Shown here piece after piece: positions 1-10,100 of a stretch of DNA of 64,000 bases (positions are counted from its first letter, which is position 1; each line of letters starts with the position of its first letter). The position numbers and the translations under genes were made by a program. Source of the stretch: Anaeramoeba flamelloides (Eukaryota > Metamonada > Anaeramoebidae); the NCBI GenBank assembly GCA_027625915.1, contig JANTQA010000047.1, forward strand, positions 16,554,001-16,618,000, written 5' to 3'. Below the pieces are notes generated by a model. The model did not search any database. It was not told the origin of the DNA and worked only from the letters and a program-made list of their open reading frames with translations.

Positions 1-834
1 TTAACATTAGAAATAACACAAGATCTCAGAAAATTTTATTCCGGTGTAGATCTCTCAATGCTATTGAACTTTTTTTTAAAACGTGGAACTTCCCAAATTT
101 TCCAAACACGCCCTGAAAAATTAAGATATCAAATAACAAATCAAGTGATCAATATCTTGACACAAGTGAAATTGCATTGCTCCCCACAATCAAAAAAGGA
201 AATCTTAACAATTCCAAAAAAATTGACTTTATTGCCTATTTATTGTTCATCCCTGATAAAAAATCGATTATTCAGAGAAAACGAGCCAATTTCAAGAGAC
301 GAAAAGGCAGCTTTAGTTTCCTTTATATTAAAATTGCCCGTTTCAAATTCTTTAACATATGTCTATCCTAGATTTATCCCTCTTGTTAAATTGCCAAGTT
401 TGGATCAATTGCAATTTTTTGATCTTTCCTCTCGTTATTTAAAGCCTCGTTCAGTGTATCTTTTAGAAGATGGATTTAGATGCTTTCTTTGGATTGGTTG
501 GAAAATCGGTTTTGGATTTTTTGGTAAATTATTAAACTCGCCTTCATTAAATTATTTAGATCTGAAAAAAACTATTTTGCCAAAATTAAATAATGAAATA
601 TCCCAAAAGGTAAATGCAATTATCGAACAAATGCAAAAAATTTCCAAAGTTACACTCGTGCCAGAATTGGTCAAACGTGGCGATTTTCACGAATTCTATG
701 CTTTATCAATGTTGTTTTGTGATTCCGTAAACAACCAGCTCAGTTATCCTAATTATTTAGATTTTCTTAAAAATCGAATAAACGAAGAAATTGGCAGTCA
801 ATTAAATGACCAATTATTAAACAATGAAAAATAA
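1..834 (+). CDS. SEC24: SEC24-type COPII cargo-adaptor, C-terminal part (5' end outside window)
   Basis: The frame is open from base 1 and ends with TAA at 832-834, so about 277 C-terminal residues are present; an ATG at 58 is internal. SEC24 pairs with SEC23 in the inner COPII coat on the ER and selects cargo. The pattern matches the end of the family: a helical stretch with an LPIYCSSLIKN segment, then a YVYPRFIPL segment, then a gelsolin-like domain with YLLEDGFRCFLWIGWKIG and a late YLDFLKNRINEEI helix (family: LP.Y..AL.K, YPRLY, YLLDNG...LWIG, Y.DFLC.IH..I). The upstream trunk, zinc finger and beta-barrel would lie left of the window. SEC23 shares the same fold, but the YPRF and YLLEDG spacing favours SEC24. 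Confidence 0.82.
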   Translation, partial: LTLEITQDLRKFYSGVDLSMLLNFFLKRGTSQIFQTRPEKLRYQITNQVINILTQVKLHCSPQSKKEILTIPKKLTLLPIYCSSLIKNRLFRENEPISRDEKAALVSFILKLPVSNSLTYVYPRFIPLVKLPSLDQLQFFDLSSRYLKPRSVYLLEDGFRCFLWIGWKIGFGFFGKLLNSPSLNYLDLKKTILPKLNNEISQKVNAIIEQMQKISKVTLVPELVKRGDFHEFYALSMLFCDSVNNQLSYPNYLDFLKNRINEEIGSQLNDQLLNNEK

Positions 835-1782
835 ATAAGTGTTTTGATATATTAGTGGCTTTGGAATCGATACATATCAATATTATAAGATTATACGTAT
901 GATATAATAAAAATAAACATAAGCCATGTATTTAACATGGGCTTATTATAAATAAAAAAATAAAATATGATTATTTTATCCCGATGAAAACAATTTTTTC
1001 AATAAAAAAAAATAAAATTATCGATTTTTTGCATTTATTTTTGTTGAATTTTGTTGAAAATAAAACCAATAAATCATGCTTTGTTTTGTTTTTTAATTAA
1101 AGAGATTTGTTTTTAAACTGGAACAAATTAAAATTTGGATTTTTGAACATCTTTTTTGTTCAACAAGATTTTTTCTAAAAGTATAAAAGTAGTATCTGGT
1201 AATAAAGCAATAAAGATGATTTGATAATTTAAGCCATTAAAGATTCCATTTTTGAAAAAAAAAAAGATAAAATAAATACTTAAATAATTTTTTGAAGTGC
1301 TTGTTATTTTTAAAAAGAATGATGTTTAGTTTAGAGTTAATAAACGATGGGTGCTTATGATTTTTGTATATTTTATTTTCAAAAAAAATTATTTTTCATT
1401 TTTAATGTTTGTTCCACTTGTAAACCCCACTTACCATACCATGAAAAATACACAAAAGAACATATTTCTCATATTTGTTTTCCATTTTAAGTTGGTTAGA
1501 TTATGAAAGTGCTAATAACTTTGTAAAATTGACTTCAAAAGATTATGACAAAACCAATATTTGGTAAATGAATATTGGAACAAAATATTACACAATAAAT
1601 CGACCATCATCAAGAATATTTGACACAAATGTATCAAAACTTAATCAAGTAAGTACTTCAATTTATAAGAGAAGAAAAAAACCGGAAAAAAATTTTTTTT
1701 CAGTAATTTTCTCATTATTCAAATTCTGAAAAATAAAAATCGATTACTTTAGTTTTTTTTATTATTTTTTTTTTATTCTTTC
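835..1782. other. AT-rich spacer after SEC24
   Basis: No coding frame, RNA gene or clear repeat is visible. It holds the SEC24 3' flank and homopolymer-rich sequence up to the TTAA-type element that starts near 1783. Confidence 0.5.
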
Positions 1783-2720
1783 TGAAGTGACTAGTCTCTA
1801 TTAATTTTTTTTAGGTAAATTTAATAATGATTTCGAAATTTTTTTAGCCAATTACTTAGATTTGAAATCAAAGTGAAAAACTTCTTTGTATAGTAATGAA
1901 ATCTCGCTAAATGACATTCATTAAATTTAGTTATTTTTTTTCTAGAAATAAAAAAATTTTCAATTTTTTCACTTTTTTGAAAGTTACTTTTTTTCAAATT
2001 TTCCAAAAAATACAAAAAATAAAAAAAAATATGAGCAAGAACGTAAAACTTTATTGTTTTTGTGTAAACATACAAAAAATAGTTTGATATATAAACCTGA
2101 AAAGCTTTTTTTTTGGATTGCATTAAAAAACAGTTTGATTCAAAAAAAATATGCAATATATGCTTTACTCAAAATAAAAAATTTGTTTCTTTTCTTGTAC
2201 TATTCTTTTTTTTCATGAATCTACTTTTTGAGTTTACAAATTTTTGTTCTTGTTGAATTTGAAGTTTTTTTAAGTATTCCCAAATTACCCTCCCAAAAGT
2301 TTTTGTCAGAGTCAAAAAAAATAAAAGAAAAGAATAAGAACTATTTTTTAAAAAAGTAATTATTGATAAAACAAATTGAGTTCTTTACAGAGTCAAATTG
2401 GATGAACAGAAGTGAATAAGAAAATATTCACTGGTTTTAAATTATTTTTAGGTTTTTCAAAATGAGAATAAATATTAATTTTGAGAAAATTATAAAATCC
2501 AAAATTAATCAAAAAATTTCTCATCCATTAAAGTAATTTTCTAAACAAAAAAAATTTTAAAATACACTTTTTTTAACTAATTGTAAATTTTTTAAAAAAC
2601 ACGAACTCAAATTCTAACATTGAAAAAACCTGTCTATTTTCAATTCTAAACATATTTCAAGATAAAGATTCCTTATTTAGTTATTGGTCAAAAAAAAATT
2701 ATTAGGGACTATTCCCTTAA
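1783..2720 (-). mobile_element. Family B, ~0.93 kb TTAA-flanked non-autonomous DNA transposon (piggyBac-like), copy 1
   Basis: This copy is the reverse complement of 36116-37054 along its whole length; for example, the segments around 1850-1880 and 2620-2690 match 36950-36980 and 36150-36210. Both ends carry short terminal inverted repeats related to GGGACTAGTCT. The right flank is TTAA (2717-2720) and the left is a decayed TGAA (1783-1786). A TTAA target duplication is the hallmark of piggyBac elements. No transposase frame is seen; the 111-codon minus-strand frame inside has low-complexity composition and is not a gene. The decayed ends suggest this copy is older than copy 2. Confidence 0.75.
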
Positions 2721-4440
2721 TTGAATTTTCTTTTCAGAACAAATTAAAGAAAATAATATTGATTATTTGTTTTTTTATTATTTTTTCCTATTTACATTTT
2801 CTTTATATAGGTAAGAAGTGTTACAAAGGAAAATATCAAGTGGTTTCTTGTTAATATAAAAATACTGAAAATGGGAATATAAGTTGAAAAATAAAAAAAA
2901 ATAAGAGAAATGGCGAAAAAAAACGGTGAAAGGTTTAAACAAAATACAATTAAAAAAAAAAGAAAAAAGAAAAGAAAAAAGAAAAAGTAAATATAAAAAA
3001 AGAATAGAGTAAAATGGGTAAGAGAATTTTCATTTAAACTATTGTCAATTTAAGTAGCTAAGAACATGTTACTATTTTGTAAAATTTGTTTGTGTGAACA
3101 TTAATGAAAAATAATTTTTTCAGTGACGCAAGATATTGAAACTTTGAAACCAAAACATCACTCACTGCTCTATTTGTGAAAAAAAAAACCCCAAAGTAAT
3201 TCAGAGTTTAAGAATTCATTATTTGATTTTTTGAACATTTTTTTTTGATTAAATTTTCGGTTTTGTTCAATTCAATTTGGATCTAGAGATGATTTTATAA
3301 GAATGAATGAAATTAATCGAAGAGTAAAATAAAAAAAAAAGACTTAAAAAGGTGAGTATTTGATAACAAATATTTTCTTTTAGAAGACCTAGCATGAAAG
3401 ATCACCTTTCCAGATAATTTTTTTGTGTTCAAAAATTAAATGAAAAAAAAAAAATCGACCAAAAGCCTATTTTCAAAGATTTTTTTTTTCTCTTCTTAAT
3501 TTTTAAGGAACCCAAACAATATCAAACTTATAACATCTTGCCCGATTACTAGTTGATTATTTATTTTACAAATCTTTTTTTTACCAATTTATCATCAAAA
3601 TTCAATTTTAAAATATGTTTCACAAGCAAAGCCAAAATAAAATAATACTATTTCAAAAATCAAAGATAAAGGAGTTGAATTCTTGGAATCAAAAAACAGT
3701 TACAAAAGATTCAAATCAAAATAATTGAAAAATTCAAGAAAAAATTCCAATCAGATTCAGAAATTTTTTGAGTTTTCTTAATATTAATCAAAAATAAATA
3801 AATTATAAAATCAAATGAATTTGTCGAATAAACCTTTATTTTCAAAAGGAAGAATTTAATAAATATCCTATTTTCTGAATCGAATCAAGAATTAGATAAA
3901 TTAAAATGGAAAATAAAATTTTTAAATTCATTTTGGAAAATTCTTTAGAAATAAAAAGTAATTTATTTCTCAAAAATTTTCAAACAAAAGTATTTCCATT
4001 TAATAATTGAAAATAAAATAAAATTAAAAAGAAGCAATTGTATCAAATGTTACAGATAAGATCAGGAAATAAAGGATTTTTATTTATTTTTTCTTTGATC
4101 AATTTTTTCATTTTTTTTTAAATTCTTTTTTTTAATTGGTATGAAAATATATTATAATAGGAGATATTCAACTCAGTGTTTATTAAAAGATCAATAAATC
4201 GGGTTATTAGAAATGATTTGAATAATTCTGTTTCGTATAAATTATGCCATTCAAAATTTGAAAAATGTACTTACCCTCTTAAATAAAAGAAAAATTAAAA
4301 TTTTGTTAAATGTATATTTTTTCGTATGACTTAAAAAACCGATAAAATATTCACTTTAAATTAACATACGGTCCAAAAAGAATAAAATCTTTTTTTAAAG
4401 GTGTTCTTATTTCTTTAAAATCACAAAACAAAAAAAAAAA
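2721..4440. other. Spacer with purine-rich tract and a dispersed repeat
   Basis: There is no gene. A polypurine tract (A/G runs) lies at about 2883-3010 and the family F repeat at about 3118-3560. The remainder to the LINE 3' end is AT-rich sequence in which nothing else is recognised. Confidence 0.5.
3118..3560 (+). repeat. Family F dispersed repeat, copy 1 (~0.45 kb)
   Basis: It aligns by eye with 15350-15790 in the same orientation. Shared blocks include CACTGCTCTAT, TTTTTTTTTGATTAAATTTT, GAATGAATGAAATTAATC and GAAAGATCACCTTTCCAGAT. No open frame or clear terminal inverted repeat is visible, so the class is unknown. Homology may continue weakly to about 3640. Confidence 0.65.
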
Positions 4441-4913
4441 CTTTATTTTTTTTTTATTATTGAAGAAGTGTAAATTCCACTCTAGTTGCCCTTATACTTA
4501 AATTTCCTTTCAGAAATTTAAGCGTAAAATCATAGATTTCACGATTATTAACCAATGAAAATAATAATAAACTGTTATGGTTTAAAATTAATTCATAGAG
4601 GTTTTTTTCATTTAATTTATTCAGAAATATTAATCTATTATTTTCATAGGAAGGACATACCCACAAAAAATGATCAATATTTTCTATAACTTCCTTTTGT
4701 TTGTATTTTAAACATAAAGGACAAAATTTATTTGAATTTTTATTCATTACATAGTAATATCTATTTAAGCAATTGATAAATGTACTAAATTTTAGGATTG
4801 TTGAGCTTGATGGATAGCTTAGATATTTTTGAGTTGTAAATAATGAATTTTGGTTTCTTAATATTGTGAAGTATTTTTTCACTTTCCAGCTCTTGGAATT
4901 CAATAATTCATTA

Positions 4914-5115
4914 TACAGTCAGTTCCACTTTTAAGACACAAACTTTCAACGAAATTTAAGGCACAAAAAAATCTCAAATTAAGGCACAAAATTTGGAATT
5001 TTATTTTTTGCAATTTATTTTTACTAGAATTTGAATTTTGTGCTTTAATTTGAGATTTTTTTTGTGCCTTAAATTTGGTTGTAAGTTTGTGCCTTAAAAG
5101 TGAAACTGACTGTAT
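4914..5115. mobile_element. Family A palindromic TA-flanked MITE, copy 1 (inside LINE)
   Basis: This is an almost perfect palindrome of about 200 bp. The left arm begins CAGTCAGTTCCACTTTTAAG and the right arm is its inverse, with a TA dinucleotide at each edge. The arms contain repeated AAGGCACAAA blocks. TA target duplication and CAGT ends fit Tc1/mariner/pogo-type transposases. It carries no coding capacity, so movement would need a transposase supplied in trans. Confidence 0.85.
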
Positions 5116-6225
5116 GTGTATTTATAGATTTCCTTTTTTAATTCAATTATATCTTTTGAATTCCAGTTAATTTTATTGTTTGTTCGTTGATTAAATTTTA
5201 TTAATTTTTCTAAAAAAGGAAGTGATAAATTTTTTAATTTTTTTTTAAATTTGAATTTTTTTTTATTTACTGAAATTACCATATTTTCAATTTTAAATTG
5301 TGTTTTATAAATAAGAATTGGTGTATTTCTGTTTATTTTGCATATTTCAGTAATGGCTGTATTAATCCAAGAATTTAAATAATTTAAAGTTTTTATTTCA
5401 TAATTAAAAATTTCTAATCCATATGTTAATTGACTTAATATAAAAGATTTAAATAATCTGATTTTCAAATTATTATTGAGGGAATTGTTATTAAATAATT
5501 GTTTACAGTTATTAAATGTTTCTTTAGCTTTTTTTAAATTATAAACTATATGTAAAATTTTCTCCAAATAGATACCTAAATATTTAATCTTTTTTAAAAT
5601 TTTTGATATAACTGTTTTTTCTTTATTTGGTTTCAATCCAAATTGAATTATAATTTCAGAAATTGATTTTAATTTTTGATTTAAATGATGTTTATCCCCT
5701 TTTATAATTAAGATTAAATCATCTGCAAACATTTGACAATGGTCTGTTAAAGATATTATTTTTAATAAAAGAAAATGTGAAATTAGAGCAAATAAAATAG
5801 GCGACAATGGGTCTCCTTGAAATATACCTAGCCCTTCTCCTTGATAATATTTTATTAAAAAATTTTGAATAATTTTATTTAAAAGAAATTTTTTTATTGT
5901 TTTTCTAATTATTTTAAAACTGATTGAATAAAAACATTTTGCTATATCAATCATAATAATATAAGTTTTATTATTTTCATTTTCATTATTTGATTTAATA
6001 TTATTAAAAGTATTTAAGAAATTTAAAACAGCAATTCGAGTATCATATTGTTTTCGAAATCCAAACTGTGATTTGTGAATAAATTCCCAACAAGTTTCAA
6101 TTAGTTTATATAACATTTTAAGAAATAATCTTGGTAAACTTTGATTAATTGAAATTGGTCGGTAATTCAAAGCTACCCCCTCATTTCCTTTTTTATGTAT
6201 AAATAAAATTGATCTTTTTTTAATA

Positions 6226-6427
6226 TACAGTCAGTTTCACTTTTAAGGCACAAACTTTCAACGAAATTTAAGGCACAATGAAAATCTCAAATTAAGGCAC
6301 AAAATTTGGAAATTTTTTTTTTACAATTTATTTTTACTAGAATTTGAATTTTGTGCCTTAATTTGAGATTTTTATTGTGCCTTAAATTTCGTTGAAAGTT
6401 TGTGCCTTAAAAGTGAAACTGACTGTA
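6226..6427. mobile_element. Family A palindromic TA-flanked MITE, copy 2 (inside LINE)
   Basis: It has the same structure as the copy at 4914, with nearly identical arms and TA at 6226-6227 and 6426-6427. Removing it with one TA restores the LINE reading NNIE-YIKKRSILFIHKKG. That matches the uninterrupted EIIKFIKERNILFIYKSG in the paralogous LINE at about 30.9 kb. Confidence 0.85.
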
Positions 6428-7164
6428 TTCAATATTATTCTTATTAGGATTAAATAGCCAATTATTAAATATATTATGAATTGCAATTAAATATTTATCA
6501 TAATTTTTATTTTCAATTTGTTCAAGATTTGAAATGATTTCATCATTACAAATATATTTTAAATTCTCAATTTTTTGAAATCCTTTAACTGATTTCTTTT
6601 TAAATTTTTGATTGTGTTTTTAATATTTTCAATTGGAAAAAAATTATTAATTTTAAAATTTTTTAAATTTTTAATTTTTAAATTTTTTATATAATTTAAA
6701 ATATTTTTACTTGGTTCAATTGAATTGTTTTTTAATATAACCAAAATATTCATCAATCATGTTTTGATTATTTAAAATCATTTTCATTTTTTTTAGACCT
6801 TATATAATTAATTTTTTTTCCAAAAATTTTTTGTTTTCCATATATTCTAAGTTTATTTCATCAATAAATTTATTCCAAGCTTCTTTGTTTATTTTTTTTG
6901 ATTCGATTAATTAAATTTGGGTTAGACAAAATATTTTTTAATTAATGGAGCAATTTTATGGTCATTTTTATTTTCTTTATAAATTATATCTGTATATTTA
7001 ATAAATTTAGTTTTAAATTTTTTTATAGTATAAAAAAAAACTTTATTATTAAAAAAATTATTTTTAATCATTTCATTTATTTATTATTTTCTTTTTAGTT
7101 AAGTTCTTCTTTTCTTATTAGCTTTAATTATTAATTTCCAATTAATCCCAACTCATCTTTTAAA

Positions 7165-10100
7165 ATGAACAAATCAAGATCCTCTCAAAAGAAAAAACAA
7201 AAAAGCCAAGATCCAAAAAGGCGAAGAGTCATACGAATTCCTGTTGAACCTTTGATCCCTGAATGCGAAGTTTGTGAAGAAAAAAAAGCAGACTTTTATT
7301 GCACTGAATGCAAGGTTCATTATTGCCAAAATTGTGAATCAGAAGTGCACACTTCTTTCTTGAAGAAAAAGCATAAAGAATTCATTTTCCAAGAACCTTA
7401 TGTTTCACAAGAGAGTAATTTATTTTCAATATTTTTTCTCTTTTTTAATTCTTTTCTTTTTTAAAATTTTTTTTTTTTTCAATTTTTTTCAAATTGAACT
7501 GAACCCAAGGAACTAAAATACAAAATTTAAAAAACTACTACAAAATTTAGTGAACCAAACATAAACCAACCAAGACAAACCCTTTAAATCCAATTCCAAC
7601 ACCCGTTTTGTAGTTTTTTTGATCTTGATCTGAATGAATTGTCCAAATACAAAATTTTTTCGACACCCAACTTGTTACACCTTTTCCACAAACTGTAAAA
7701 TCAAAAAGTTTTGGAAAGGTTTCCATAAAAAGTTTTCAGACAACTTTAAAAAAATTCGTCTTGATAAAATTTAATTCTAATCTTCCTTTTAAGAACTTCG
7801 TATCGGATTTACAAATTTGTATAAAAAGCTTTTGGCTCAATCTCCATTTGAATCGTGAAGTTAGGATCTTCAAAATATTCTCCGATTTGGATCAAAAAAT
7901 CATTTTATGTCATTTTTTTTTATGAAAAATGAAAAAGAAATTTTGAGATACGTGAACTCGAACACCTTTTTAAGGATGGTAAAAATGAAAAAGAAAAATA
8001 AATCACGATTTTTTACATAAAAAAACTCTCAACAAACATCTTTTGTTCTAAATGATCGTATTTACAATGATTTTTGATCATTGAGTTACTTTTAATTGTT
8101 ACATTTTCTCCACAAACCATACAACCATTCCAACACTACAGAGAAGTTTATATGTCATAGAAATTGGTTGTTTATTATATAAACTTGTGTTTATTGAAAT
8201 AGAGAATTCAATTTCGATCATAAGATAAAAATTTCAACTTCTCTTACTTTATTCAGAGAAATTTTTTTTTTGTAAAAACAAAAGACAAAAATCAAATTTT
8301 CATAAGAATAGAAATCACAGAAATCATGGAAACTTGAAAGTTCATTTTTCGATCTTTGTTTTTAAATTGTAAAAACCTGAGATTTTAATAGTTTTGAAAA
8401 TTGAAGATCAACGCTAATGTAAGTATTTTTAAAGAATTTGTTTGTTAATTCCCAAAACCAAAAAAATGAATAAGTTATTTTTTTCTTCTAGTATAAATTT
8501 ATGATTTATGATGAGCTTTGGTAGCCCCTTTTACGGTTTGTTGTACATGGATAAAATTTCAGAATAGAAAATCAATTTCAGGGTATTATAAATATTCACG
8601 GTAGGGCTTGAAAGGTTGTATTAATTATTACAAGTAGTGTGATTTTGGCTTATTTTTTTTTTTTTGGTTCTTTTTATATTCCCTTGAATTAAATCTCCCA
8701 GCCATGAATAAGAGGAGGGTGTCTCCTCGAATTTTTTCTGGACTAACATGATCCATGCCAAACATACTTGGCATTTTTTATGGTCTTTTTTGATAAAATG
8801 TTTTTTGTTTGGATCATTTCTCTCAAAACAAAATTTGTTGTATTTAGAGAAATTGGGTTGAGTTTTTGTGGAATAGGCTTTGAAGAATTTTGCATCAGAG
8901 GATCTAATCGGGAATTAAATATGTAAAAAGTAGTCAGTATTACTGGTATTTGAATAATAAATGGGATTTTTTTTCACTTCATTTTTAATTTCTCTTTTTT
9001 AAGAGAACATAGATCGAGAACCTTAAATTGTAACCTAATCTCTTTGAGAACTATATTTATAAAAAAAAAATATGGAAAAGGAAGTGAAAATTCTTTCCCA
9101 TTTAGAATTCAAATACCAGTAATATTTTTAAAAAAAAATATTGTATCAGAGTAGATGATCATTCAATTTTTGGAATTGAGGAATTTTGGTGGATTTAATG
9201 CAATACCAAATCAATTACAGTTTCATTATTCAAAAATATCTTTGTTTTAAAATAACAAAGGTATCTTCATCCAAAATTTTCACTTATCTCATTATTGATA
9301 TTGAAAACAATTTTTAGAACCCTATCAACTCAACTCACAATCCAAAAAATTGAATAGAAAATCGCCTACAGTGTGTAATGGTTCTAAAAATTATTTTTAA
9401 TAGAAATATTCTCAAAAATTCGAATTTTGCGAACCTTCTTTTTCGTTTTTTAATATCACGAATCGAGAGTGACAAATTTAGACATTTTTACCTTCTTAGA
9501 TCTTGCTGAATAAAAATTTATTAGATTAAACAACTACCAAACCCTGATTAAAACGCACAATACTTTAAATTTGAATTGCAAACTTAGTCGTTAATTATAG
9601 ACACTTTTTGAAAATGACTTTTATAGTTTTTTTTAATGCTTTGGGTTATATTATTTCAAGTTATATTAAATCTAACACTCCTAAACTTAATTCAGAAACC
9701 ATTCTTTTTGATTATAAGTTCAATCAATCTTGAAATTAAAATTATTAAAATTCCTTTTTCAGAAACTTTAATCCTGAAAAATAAAGAAAAAAATTGAAAA
9801 AAAAAACAAAAACGATTATTGTTCTTTATTTTGCAGTACTCTGTTAAAATAATCTTTGATTTACAATTCTTCATTTTAATTTCTCGATTTTTTTCTTAAT
9901 GAAATATTCTCAATCATAGATTTCAATCAGAGTTAAATATGATCATAACCAAATAAAAATTTTATTATGATTAAAGTATATCATGAGAGCTATAGTTATC
10001 ACATATAGATCATGCTACTGAGTATACATGATACACATTAATAATAATAAAAAAAGTGTCAAATAACGTATCCCCAAAGATATCACATAGTAAGAGCACA

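Larger units (their letters stand above)
4440..7085 (-). mobile_element. LINE (non-LTR retrotransposon) remnant with reverse transcriptase, family L-A, copy 1
   Basis: Minus-strand frames encode a reverse transcriptase. NYRPISINQSLPRLFLK and SQFGFRK lie near the N-terminus, then MIDIAKCFYS, GIFQGDPLSPILFA, the FADD active site (QMFADDLILI), GLKPNKEKT and YLGIYLEK. A CPLC...H...C zinc-finger tail follows in 4457-4903, typical of LINE C-termini. The upstream part (6430-7085) shows KAWNKFIDEINLEY, matched by KKWYKLINQINIEF in the copy at 30.2 kb. No endonuclease is seen, so the 5' end is truncated or missing. Two palindromic MITEs (4914-5115, 6226-6427) interrupt it. Without them the frame is continuous from about 6550 down to 4457, with at least one frameshift near 6556-6600 upstream. 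It ends about 80 bp before the B-box gene start. Confidence 0.88.

Noticed and set aside
1821-2156. 111-codon minus-strand frame
   Set aside because: Lies wholly inside the TTAA-flanked family B element; the Phe/Lys-rich composition is that of AT-rich chance sequence and no transposase motif is present.
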